Under the pieces are notes generated by a model, which was not told where the DNA came from, made no database searches, and worked only from the letters and a program-made list of their open reading frames with translations. This document shows, piece by piece, positions 35,701 to 41,817 of a stretch of DNA of 64,000 nucleotides. Source of the DNA: WS-9 sp036274595. GTDB lineage: Bacteria; Eisenbacteria; RBG-16-71-46; SZUA-252. How positions within the stretch are numbered: the first letter of the stretch is position 1; each line of letters starts with the position of its first letter. Both the position numbers and the translations under genes were made by a program. The stretch covers positions 12,924 through 76,923 of the forward strand of contig DASUFL010000118.1 in NCBI GenBank assembly GCA_036274595.1, written 5' to 3'.

Positions 35701-36326
35701 AGTCGCGCTACAACGACCGCCGGCGCGTGGATGACGAGCGCGCCATGTACGACGTGGACGGAAAGCGGGAAGCGGACAACACCGTCCTCTACGACCGGGG
35801 CGGCTGGGTCTTCTGGATGCTCTACGACTACCTGGGCCACGACCGCGCGCTCGCGGGCTACCGGAACTTCATCCAGACCTGGAGCGTGAGCCGCGACCAT
35901 CCGGCGCTCCAGGACTTCGTCGCCGCGATGCGCCCCTACGCGCAGGATCCGGTCGCGTACGACGCGTTCGTGAAGCAGTGGATGGAGGACAAGGTCGTGC
36001 CCGAGTACCGCGTGAGCGAGGCGAAGCGGCTCTCGGCGCGCTCGGGCTACTCGGTCACCGCGACCGTGCGCAACATCGGCACGGGCATCATGCCCGTGGA
36101 GATCGCCGCCGCCGCGGGCGAGCGGTGGACGAAGGCGAAGGATGCGTCGGGCCCGGCGTCGACGCCGAATCCCGCGTACCACGACGCCCGGACCACGATC
36201 ACGCTGGGGGCAGGGGAGTCGCGCACCGTCACGCTCCACTGCGACTTCAAGCCGGAGCGCATCGTGGTCGATCCGGACGTGCGCGTGCTTCAGCTACGGC
36301 GAAAGCTGGCCGTCGCCACCCTCTGA
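32718..36326 (+). CDS. ABC-2 permease fused to an M1-type metallopeptidase
   Basis: This 1202-residue protein has two ABC-2-like membrane halves (first about residues 1-280, second about 330-620, each with around six helices), then an extracytoplasmic M1 aminopeptidase-like region. The zinc site is His943-Glu944-x-x-His947 (TAHEAAHQWWG) with Glu967 in DFLSEGAAHF, a HExxH-X19-E spacing one residue longer than typical M1. A GAMEN-like exopeptidase loop is not obvious. It pairs with the overlapping ATPase gene upstream. Such fusions occur in FCB and Gemmatimonadota-type genomes, but substrate and coupling of transport to proteolysis are unknown. Its last 33 bases overlap the convergent lipoprotein gene. 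Confidence 0.9.
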   Translation: MSLRRFGATFGVELGHTFRRPLFIILALILLLSGWGLSTGHVQISSGDSSVGGTKAWITSEFAQTQMMTYIILLYYAFFIAIGAGLTLIRDRETKVDSLLYSTPLTAGEYVWGRYLAILVGFVALLAWQVAVNAFFNHVVPNASANEIRGPFSLASYALPVLTIGLPFLVFYAGLAMYVGQRTQNGILVFFMSVALLLVCGFFLWTWSPSWLDWRINRLLQVLDPSGYRWLNEALLKVDRGVAYYNKAHVAYDGLFWINRLAMLVIGFGSVLLTQRSVARAKRGISAARVKRTKVQAEAATPALSPWLEGSQGLAGLAMATKRPSFLGTVRAVARAEVRELSRQKGLYVFIPLILIQALGNALIAVGAFDTPILLTPGITAVQLASQVSGWICLLLMFYTVESLERERAADLAPIVYSTPIRTGALLAGKALANALVGAAVLMASLLACFIAVLVQHRVPFSLIPFALVWGLLLIPTFLAWTAFVTAVYAWVGNRYATYGIALAAIIFTLFKALFQQINWAFNWPLWGALRWSDLGFFETDRTALLWNRIGVLGLAVFFTVLAVRLFARRGPDAVQTIHRLSPKSLVGSAVRLSPYAAVPAIAVCVLMVQVHDGLNGGTAKKEGKDYWAKNLKTWMNAPLPDIGRADIALRLDPAKHFIASKGTLTLVNGSDSTLARFPLSGAQHWEHLAWTMNGKEYEPETTEHLYVIEPPHPLAPGDSVVVGWSFDGRYPKGVTKNGENTDEFILPSGVVLTGFTPSFMPVVGYMDAVGETKDNKTEPRRYPRDYWKGITRAGFGATAWFPARIAVTGPEAYTLNSVGVCTSNRVKDGWRTQVWETTDHPVKILNVVCGRWQEKQGHGTTIYYSAVHPYNVNEMSTTLDAARRYYSEWFLPYPWKELKLSEFPALAGYAQGFGTNITFSENIGFLTRNDDKTDATFLVTAHEAAHQWWGNILTPADGPNGDFLSEGAAHFSTMLLFNQVKGPAARMEFAKGIESRYNDRRRVDDERAMYDVDGKREADNTVLYDRGGWVFWMLYDYLGHDRALAGYRNFIQTWSVSRDHPALQDFVAAMRPYAQDPVAYDAFVKQWMEDKVVPEYRVSEAKRLSARSGYSVTATVRNIGTGIMPVEIAAAAGERWTKAKDASGPASTPNPAYHDARTTITLGAGESRTVTLHCDFKPERIVVDPDVRVLQLRRKLAVATL

Positions 36327-37256
36327 GGGGATGCGCTCGAAGTAGAGCCGTTCCCGCGAGTCCCCCGACGGGTACTCGAGGAGGAGATCCGTGGCGGCGA
36401 AGCCGAAGCGGTCCGCCTTGGGCAGGAGCGAGAGGAAGCGCGACTCCAGTCGCATGACCGAGTCGGCGCACGCCATGCGCGTCGCGACCGGAGGCGATAC
36501 GCCGATCTCCCCGGGATTGTGCTTCGGGTGCACCGCGGCCGAGTACGTGTTGCAGGCCCCTCGTCCCGAGAAGCGCCCGTTGGAGTAGGAGAGCGTCACC
36601 TCGGGCGATTCCGGCACGGGAGTGGAATCGTTCAGAGCGCGAAGCCGCCAGCGCGTCCCCTCGATCGCGTCGAGGGAGAGCCGCTCGGGAGGATTGGGGT
36701 TTCCCCGCTCCTGCCAGGTGCCCGAATTCCACTCCCAGATGCGCGTCCGGAGCTGGCCGGGAAAGTCGAGCTCGTCGTCGGGACCGGCCTCGACGACGTC
36801 GAGCAGGATGCGGTCGTGCTCGAAACGGGCGTCGCGGATCTGGACGCGGTCCCCGATCCTGCGTATCGCGGTGTTCTGGATCTCGTCGTCCCGGTGCTGC
36901 ACCAGGGCCCAGTAGACGTTGGTGACGTTCCCGCCCGAGTGCCCTTCGAGGAAGACGAGCCCGTCCTCGGAGTTGTCTCCATCGACGTCGCCGATCAGGA
37001 TGAAGTGGCGCACGAGCGTCACGACCGCCCGCGCGGCGCTTCCGGGTACGGCGGTGTCGCTGAGCCACCGCCCGTGATCCAGCGTGATGGCCACTCCTTC
37101 CTCGAGGCCCAGGAAGGTCAGGCTCTCGACGACCGGGAGCGTGATCATCGGCTCCTTCTCCGCCATTTCGGTTTCGGATTCGGGTTCGCGCTTGCCGCAC
37201 GCGGGGATCGCGAGCGCGAGCGCGAGGCAGAGGGAAACGAGCCGGCGGGTGCGCAC
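36294..37256 (-). CDS. META/HslJ-domain lipoprotein
   Basis: GTG 37256 on the minus strand follows GAGGAGG by nine bases. The 320-residue product has a lipoprotein signal (VSLCLALALAIPACGK) and a central VCBS-like beta region (LIGDVDGDNSEDGLVFLEG). A C-terminal META/HslJ domain runs from IEGTRWRLRALNDSTPVPES through NGRFSGRGACNTYSA and ATRMACADSVMRLE to FERIPSE. META domains occur in heat-inducible and novobiocin-resistance proteins; the role here is unknown. It converges on the ABC-M1 gene with a 33-bp overlap. Confidence 0.78.
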   Translation of the reverse strand: MRTRRLVSLCLALALAIPACGKREPESETEMAEKEPMITLPVVESLTFLGLEEGVAITLDHGRWLSDTAVPGSAARAVVTLVRHFILIGDVDGDNSEDGLVFLEGHSGGNVTNVYWALVQHRDDEIQNTAIRRIGDRVQIRDARFEHDRILLDVVEAGPDDELDFPGQLRTRIWEWNSGTWQERGNPNPPERLSLDAIEGTRWRLRALNDSTPVPESPEVTLSYSNGRFSGRGACNTYSAAVHPKHNPGEIGVSPPVATRMACADSVMRLESRFLSLLPKADRFGFAATDLLLEYPSGDSRERLYFERIPSEGGDGQLSP

Positions 37257-37327
37257 TTGGTTGGGCCTCCTCGATCGGGATGAACGCGAGCCCGGCGGAC
37301 GCCGGGCCCGGGGAAGCGTATCCAGCG

Positions 37328-37356
37328 TTGCCCCGTTCGGCAAGGGCGCGTAGGCT
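37328..37356 (+). promoter_or_regulatory. promoter TTGCCC-17-TAGGCT
   Basis: TTGCCC (37328-37333), 17-bp spacer, TAGGCT (37351-37356), upstream of the DinB-like gene with a leader of about 30 nt. Confidence 0.45.
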
Positions 37357-37391
37357 CCGTCGACCCGATTCGCCGGTTTCGTCCTTGGGGG

Positions 37392-37901
37392 ATGGCCATG
37401 ACCGAGCTCGACGCCTCCGATCCCAGTATCCGTGCCTTCCTGAGGCACACGCTCGCCACACTCGCGTACCGCGCCGGGAAGACGGTGCGGGGGACTCCCG
37501 AGGAGTTCGGTCGCTTTCGGGCGGCTCCCCAGTCGACGTCGGTGGTCGAGGTCCTCGCGCACATGGGGGACCTGATGGACTGGGCGCTCCGCACCGTGGA
37601 AGGGAAGCCGAGCTTCACGCAGGCGACGCCGCTCCCGTGGGAGGAGGAAATCGGGCGCTTCTTCGCGTCGCTCGGCGCGCTCGACGCGTACCTGGCATCG
37701 GGGGCGCCGATCCACTACGAGCCGGCGCGCCTGTTCCAGGGCGCCCTCGCGGACGCGCTGACGCACACGGGGCAGCTCGCCATGCTGCGACGCCTCTCGG
37801 GATTCAAGATGAAGGGGGAGAGCTACAACCGCGCGGACATCCGGATCGGACGCGTGGGCCTCGATCAGACGCCCCCCGATCCCAAGTTCGAGTTCGACTG
37901 A
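37392..37901 (+). CDS. DinB-like four-helix-bundle protein
   Basis: This 169-residue protein has the DinB/YfiT pattern of helices with spaced histidines: VVEVLAHMGDLMDWAL near the first third and ALADALTHTGQLAMLRRL near the C-terminus, which would form the metal site. Some family members are bacillithiol or mycothiol S-transferases; others are unassigned. ATG 37398 is an alternative start. A strong terminator follows at 37926. Confidence 0.78.
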   Translation: MAMTELDASDPSIRAFLRHTLATLAYRAGKTVRGTPEEFGRFRAAPQSTSVVEVLAHMGDLMDWALRTVEGKPSFTQATPLPWEEEIGRFFASLGALDAYLASGAPIHYEPARLFQGALADALTHTGQLAMLRRLSGFKMKGESYNRADIRIGRVGLDQTPPDPKFEFD

Positions 37902-37925
37902 GTCAGGAGTCGACATGAAAGCGTG

Positions 37926-37953
37926 ACGGCGCCGTCCGGGTGGACGGCGCCGT
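37926..37953. terminator. bidirectional terminator, 12-bp perfect stem
   Basis: ACGGCGCCGTCC (37926-37937) and GGACGGCGCCGT (37942-37953) form a perfect 12-bp stem with loop GGGT, between the convergent DinB-like gene and the secreted-protein gene. No long T-run. Confidence 0.65.
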
Positions 37954-38011
37954 TCGCATCTCAGGCCGCTCTACGGCCCCGGGCGGAAGGCGCGCCCGTT
38001 CGTGGTCGTCG

Positions 38012-38575
38012 TTACGCCCGCTGGAACACCTGGTCGATCTGCATCGTCGTGCCGAAGCGGCCCCGGGCGACCTCGGTCCGCACGACCAGCGTGCGGCCGC
38101 CATTGGCCAGTCGGAACGTCTGGGTCATCTGCGTGCCGCGCGCTCCCGTCTGCTCGGCTACGAGCATGGGCCCATGCCACTGGCCGACGAGGACGTCGCG
38201 ACCGCTCTGGTTCTGGTAGCCGTTCCAGTCGTTGTCGTTGTTGCCGAAGCGACCGTTGTTGCCGTACCGCCCTTTGTTGCCAAACCCGAAGTGGTCGTCG
38301 AGCAGGACCACCTGGACCACGTTACCCTGGCGGTTCGTCACGCGAAGGCGGTTCGGGCCTTGCGTGATCTGGATCGCCCGGGGGAGCGCCAGGTCGCGGA
38401 CCGCGGCGTTCGAGCCTCGGCCCGGGCCGAAGTTCTTGTCGCTGTGGCGCTGATCGAGACGCCACGTGCCGCTCAGATTCGGCGTGGGGACGATGGTGCG
38501 GGCCGACGCGTCGACCGCCATGAAAGCAGTGACGAGAGCCGCCAGCGCGAGACTCCAAACCGTGCGTCGATTCAT
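38012..38575 (-). CDS. secreted hypothetical protein with Asn/Gly-rich segment
   Basis: This 187-residue protein starts with a signal peptide (VWSLALAALVTAFMAVDASA) and GAGGAA lies upstream of its ATG. Short motifs PNLSGTWRLDQRHSDK and a late LANGGRTLVVRTEVARGRFG suggest a lipocalin-like or small beta-barrel domain, interrupted by an Asn/Gly-rich repeat-like stretch (NKGRYGNNGRFGNNDNDWNG). I recognise no named family. Low-complexity Asn/Gly sequence recurs in other secreted proteins here (47619-48212). Confidence 0.65.
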   Translation of the reverse strand: MNRRTVWSLALAALVTAFMAVDASARTIVPTPNLSGTWRLDQRHSDKNFGPGRGSNAAVRDLALPRAIQITQGPNRLRVTNRQGNVVQVVLLDDHFGFGNKGRYGNNGRFGNNDNDWNGYQNQSGRDVLVGQWHGPMLVAEQTGARGTQMTQTFRLANGGRTLVVRTEVARGRFGTTMQIDQVFQRA

Positions 38576-38728
38576 GGTCAGTTCCTCGGGTACTCACCCT
38601 GGGGGGTCAGTGGCCGCCGAAGCCTTGCGCCCGGCCTGCCCGGCACGAGCCCCCTGCCCGTGTCTGACCCTAAGACGCCTGGACCTGTGGCAGATCCATG
38701 GCACCCGCCCGGCAGATTGTGATGCGGG

Positions 38729-40171
38729 CTAAGTTGTTGGAAGTGTGGGGGCTAGGGCCCAGGAAAGATCGGCCATTCGGGCCCGCCAGGGGGCCCCGCG
38801 CTCGTAGGCGTGGGCGATCCGGAGGGCCAGGTCCTCGCGGAAGGGGGCCGCGTAGATCATGAGCCCGATCGGCAAGCCCTCCTTCGTGAGCCCGCAGGGA
38901 ACCGATATCCCGCAGAGATCGAGCAGATTGCCGAGCCCGGCGTTTCGGTTGAGCTTCAGGTTGTAGTCGAAATACTCCTGCGTCGGCGCGCTCAGGCCCT
39001 CGAGCGGACGCGCCGGCACCATGGCGGTCGGAACGAGGAGCGCGTCGATTCCGTGGAGACGCGTGAGTATCCGATCCCGAAGCTCCGCGATCGAGCGGAG
39101 AAGGATCAGGTAATCCACCGCCGCGAGCTCGCGTCCCGGAGCCATGCGAAGCGCCACGACGGGGTCGAGCTCGTCGAAGTGCTCGTCGAAGAGCTGCCGG
39201 TTCACCGCGATTCCTTCCGATGCGATCAAGAGCGCCCGCTTGGGGAGCGTCCACGCTTCCGCGATCTCGGGCACCTCCATCGACGCCACGTCGGCGCCGA
39301 GCGAGCGGAAGACCTCGCCGGTATCCCGCACCGCCCGCTCGACCTCCGGATCGACATCGTGGAAGAACAGGGTCTCGGCGAAGCGGAGTCGAAGACCGCG
39401 TACGCCCTCCTCGAGGCTCGACAGGACGTTACGGGACGCCCCGTGCGACGTCGCGGAGTCGCGAGAGTCGGCCCCCTGGAGCTCCTGATACACGAGCGCC
39501 GCGTCCTCCACGGTGCGCGCGATCGGTCCCACGCTGTCGAGCGTCCAGCTCAGCGTGTGGACTCCCGCACGGCTCACCTGTCCGACCGTTGTCTTGAGTC
39601 CGACCACCCCGCACAGCGCGGCGGGAACGCGAACCGAACCGCCGGTGTCGGTGCCGAGAGCGACCGGGACGAGCCCCGCCGCAACGGCAGCGGCGCTCCC
39701 GCTCGAGGAGCCTCCGGTCGCGTGGGGAACGCGGCTCCACGGATTGCGCGGCGTGCCCTGGTCGTTGTTCACGCCCACCATGCCGTACGCGAGCTGTACG
39801 GTGTGGGTCTTGCCGAGGAGCGCCATGCCGGCCGACGCGAGACGGCGCACCGCTTCCGCGTCCTCGCGCGCGATCCGGTGCGCGAGGAGATGCGTGCCGG
39901 CCGTGCTTGGCTCGCCGGCGACGTCGAAGAGCTCCTTGGCCGCGTAGGGGATCCCCTGGAGCGGGCCCATGTCGACCCCGGCCCGGAGCGCTGCCTCCGC
40001 GACCCGCGCCTCCTCGAGCGCGCGATCGCGGGTGAGCCTGAGGAAGCTCCGGAGGGCCGGGTCGATCGCGTCGATGCGCGCGAAGCACCGCTCGACGACG
40101 GCGGTTGGCGAGATCGCTCCGCGCCGGAAGGCGGCGCCGATCTCGCGGATCGTTCCGATGGGGGAGTCCAT
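38729..40171 (-). CDS. amidase-signature enzyme (GatA-like)
   Basis: This 480-residue enzyme carries the Ser-cisSer-Lys triad: Lys in GIPYAAKELFDVAG, cis-Ser in ATGGSSSGSAAAVAAG and nucleophile Ser in GTDTGGSVRVPAALCG. Members hydrolyse amides or form the Glu-tRNA amidotransferase A subunit; the absence of gatB or gatC nearby argues for a stand-alone amidase. It is transcribed divergently from the peroxiredoxin gene, and its ATG lies seven bases after a TACTCT -10, so its mRNA is probably leaderless. Confidence 0.9.
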   Translation of the reverse strand: MDSPIGTIREIGAAFRRGAISPTAVVERCFARIDAIDPALRSFLRLTRDRALEEARVAEAALRAGVDMGPLQGIPYAAKELFDVAGEPSTAGTHLLAHRIAREDAEAVRRLASAGMALLGKTHTVQLAYGMVGVNNDQGTPRNPWSRVPHATGGSSSGSAAAVAAGLVPVALGTDTGGSVRVPAALCGVVGLKTTVGQVSRAGVHTLSWTLDSVGPIARTVEDAALVYQELQGADSRDSATSHGASRNVLSSLEEGVRGLRLRFAETLFFHDVDPEVERAVRDTGEVFRSLGADVASMEVPEIAEAWTLPKRALLIASEGIAVNRQLFDEHFDELDPVVALRMAPGRELAAVDYLILLRSIAELRDRILTRLHGIDALLVPTAMVPARPLEGLSAPTQEYFDYNLKLNRNAGLGNLLDLCGISVPCGLTKEGLPIGLMIYAAPFREDLALRIAHAYERGAPWRARMADLSWALAPTLPTT

Positions 40172-40177
40172 GCGCTC

Positions 40178-40206
40178 AGAGTAACCGCCTGGCGGGCTGT
40201 TGGGAA
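40178..40206 (-). promoter_or_regulatory. leaderless promoter TTCCCA-17-TACTCT for the amidase gene
   Basis: On the minus strand TTCCCA (40206-40201), 17-bp spacer, TACTCT (40183-40178); the A of the amidase ATG is the seventh base after the -10. The -35 overlaps the divergent peroxiredoxin -35 almost completely. Confidence 0.5.
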
Positions 40207-40228
40207 CGTGCTCTCCGCGTGCTATAGT
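40200..40228 (+). promoter_or_regulatory. promoter TTGGGA-17-TATAGT for the peroxiredoxin gene
   Basis: TTGGGA (40200-40205), 17-bp spacer, TATAGT (40223-40228). The expected start near 40235 leaves a 40-nt leader containing GGAGG before ATG 40275. Confidence 0.6.
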
Positions 40229-40274
40229 TTCCCCTCCTTCCGCTCCCCAAACCCGACCCCATGGAGGTAGTGCG

Positions 40275-40931
40275 ATGCCGCTTCAGCTGGGTGATCCTGT
40301 TCCCGATTTCACCGCAACCACCACGCAGGGCGAGATCCGCTTTCACGAGTGGATGGGCGATGGCTGGGCGGTCCTCTTCTCCCACCCGAAGGACTTCACG
40401 CCGGTCTGCACGACCGAGCTGGGCGAGGTGTCGCGCCTGAAGCCCGAGTTCGAGAAGCGGAACGTCAAGGTCGCCGGGCTCAGCGTGGATCCGATCGACT
40501 CGCACGCCAGGTGGGCCGACGACATCCGGGAGACGCAGGGACACGCGCTCAACTTCCCGCTCATCGCCGACCACGACCGCAAGGTCTCGGATCTCTACGG
40601 CATGATCCACCCGAACGCGAACGACACGCTCACCGTGCGGTCGGTGTTCGTCGTGGGTCCGGACCGGAAGCTCAAGCTCACGCTCACCTATCCGGCGAGC
40701 ACGGGCCGCAACTTCGAGGAGATCCTGCGCGTCATCGATTCGCTCCAGCTCACGGCCAAGTACAGCGTGGCGACGCCGGTGAACTGGAAGCATGGCCAGG
40801 ACGTGATCATCGCGTCGAGCCTGAACGACGAGGACGCCAAGAAGAAGTTCCCCGACGGATGGAAGGCGCCGAAGCCGTACCTCCGCATCGTGCCGCAGCC
40901 GGGCAGCGAGGCGAAGACGGGCGCTCGATGA
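40275..40931 (+). CDS. peroxiredoxin, 1-Cys/Prx6 type
   Basis: This 218-residue thiol peroxidase has the peroxidatic Cys in HPKDFTPVCTTELGEV and the length and C-terminal arm (VATPVNWKHGQDVIIASSLN) of the Prx6/AhpC-like group. It reduces hydrogen peroxide or organic peroxides in the cytoplasm. No second conserved Cys is seen. GGAGG lies ten bases before ATG 40275. A truncated flavin-reductase frame overlaps its stop (ATGA), suggesting an intact reductase partner was once encoded there. Confidence 0.94.
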   Translation: MPLQLGDPVPDFTATTTQGEIRFHEWMGDGWAVLFSHPKDFTPVCTTELGEVSRLKPEFEKRNVKVAGLSVDPIDSHARWADDIRETQGHALNFPLIADHDRKVSDLYGMIHPNANDTLTVRSVFVVGPDRKLKLTLTYPASTGRNFEEILRVIDSLQLTAKYSVATPVNWKHGQDVIIASSLNDEDAKKKFPDGWKAPKPYLRIVPQPGSEAKTGAR

Positions 40932-41068
40932 CCGACGGGCCGTGCTCGGTCGCCGTTCTCATCGGCAGCCTGAGACGGGATTCGCTGAACCGCACGATGG
41001 CGCGGGGCCTGAAAGGCTCGCGCCATCGTCGCTTCGGGCGCTCAGCGCTCGGCGATCGACTCCAGTAG
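40928..41068 (+). pseudogene. remnant of an NADPH-dependent FMN reductase gene
   Basis: The frame opens with the N-terminus of a flavodoxin-like reductase (CSVAVLIGSLRRDSLNRTMA), the FMN-phosphate loop motif GSLRxxSxNR, then similarity stops after about 25 residues and the frame ends at 41068 inside the convergent sirtuin gene. Full-length relatives are around 180 residues. The break coincides with an 11-bp inverted repeat at 40994-41029, suggesting the rest was deleted. Confidence 0.7.
40994..41029. terminator. 11-bp perfect inverted repeat, probable bidirectional terminator
   Basis: ACGATGGCGCG (40994-41004) and CGCGCCATCGT (41019-41029) form a perfect stem with a 14-nt loop, inside the reductase remnant and just beyond the sirtuin stop. 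Placed to end both convergent transcripts; no T-run. Confidence 0.5.
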
Positions 41069-41779
41069 AGGCGGGAGCGCCACCGCGGCGGGACCCCGCA
41101 CGATCGACGCGAACACCTCGGCGTTCCCCGGATCCTCCGGCCCCACGTAGATCGTGACCGCGCCGCGCGCGGCTGCCGCGGAAGCGAAGCCCGCGGCCGG
41201 CTGCACGACGCCGGACGTCCCCACCACGAGACAGAGATCGCAGCGCTCGAGCGCGGCGAAGATCGTCTCCAGCTCGAACGGCATTTCACCGAACCAGCAG
41301 ATGTGCGGCCGCGCGAGCGCGCCGCAGACGGTGCAGCGGGGAAGGTCCTCGCGGCGGGTGTAGGTCCCCTCGTCCGGGTAGGGGGGCCGCGCGCATTCGG
41401 GATCGGAGCACCTCGTCTCGAAGAGTCGGCCGTGCATGTGCGCCACGCGCCTCGACCCCGCACGCTCGTGGAGGGGATCGACATTCTGGGTGCAGAGGAA
41501 GAAGCGGTCCTGGATCCGCTCCTCGAGCCGCGCGAGCGCCCGGTGGGCCGCGTTCGGCTCCTTGTCGCGCGCTCCTTCCCGCCGCTCCGAGTAGAAGCTC
41601 CAGACCAGGAGTGGATCGCGGGCGAAGGCTTCCGGCGTGGCGACCGATTCGATCGCCTGCCCGCGCCAGTATCCGTCCACGCCGCGGAACGTGGGGATGC
41701 CGCTCTCCGCGCTGATGCCGGCGCCGGTCAGGACGAAGACGCGCGGCTCAGACGGCAAGGAGTCGAGGGCCGGGTCCAT
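41042..41779 (-). CDS. sirtuin, NAD-dependent protein deacylase
   Basis: This 245-residue protein has all Sir2 motifs: GAGISAESGIPTFRG (NAD-binding), TQNVDPLHERAGS, catalytic His in VAHMHGRLFETRC, four zinc-type Cys (CSDPEC and CTVCGAL), and the substrate-side loop VVGTSGVVQPAAGF. A bacterial CobB removes acetyl or other acyl groups from lysines; the Tyr/Arg pair YSERREGARD after LVWSF is the region that in class III sirtuins favours succinyl or malonyl groups. It starts eight bases after a TACTCT -10 and is divergent from the kinase gene. Confidence 0.93.
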   Translation of the reverse strand: MDPALDSLPSEPRVFVLTGAGISAESGIPTFRGVDGYWRGQAIESVATPEAFARDPLLVWSFYSERREGARDKEPNAAHRALARLEERIQDRFFLCTQNVDPLHERAGSRRVAHMHGRLFETRCSDPECARPPYPDEGTYTRREDLPRCTVCGALARPHICWFGEMPFELETIFAALERCDLCLVVGTSGVVQPAAGFASAAAARGAVTIYVGPEDPGNAEVFASIVRGPAAVALPPLLESIAER

Positions 41780-41808
41780 GTGACGGAGAGTAACGCATGG
41801 GCTATCAT
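41780..41808 (+). promoter_or_regulatory. near-leaderless promoter GTGACG-17-TATCAT
   Basis: GTGACG (41780-41785), 17-bp spacer, TATCAT (41803-41808). The start would fall at or just before ATG 41818, favouring that start for the kinase gene over ATG 41797, which lies upstream of the -10. Confidence 0.45.
41787..41792 (-). promoter_or_regulatory. -10 TACTCT for the sirtuin gene
   Basis: The minus-strand TACTCT ends seven bases before ATG 41779, again with no ribosome binding site. It lies inside the spacer of the divergent kinase promoter. Confidence 0.45.
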
Positions 41809-41817
41809 CGGTCGCTC

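Noticed and set aside
32601..36239. 1212-codon open frame on the minus strand
   Set aside because: It lies opposite the ABC-M1 fusion gene and has mirror-frame composition with no domain.
36294..36326. Tail-to-tail overlaps at 18419-18444, 36294-36326 and 56670-56673 as signs of misannotation
   Set aside because: Both partners in each pair have domain support up to near their ends; short convergent overlaps are common in compact genomes.
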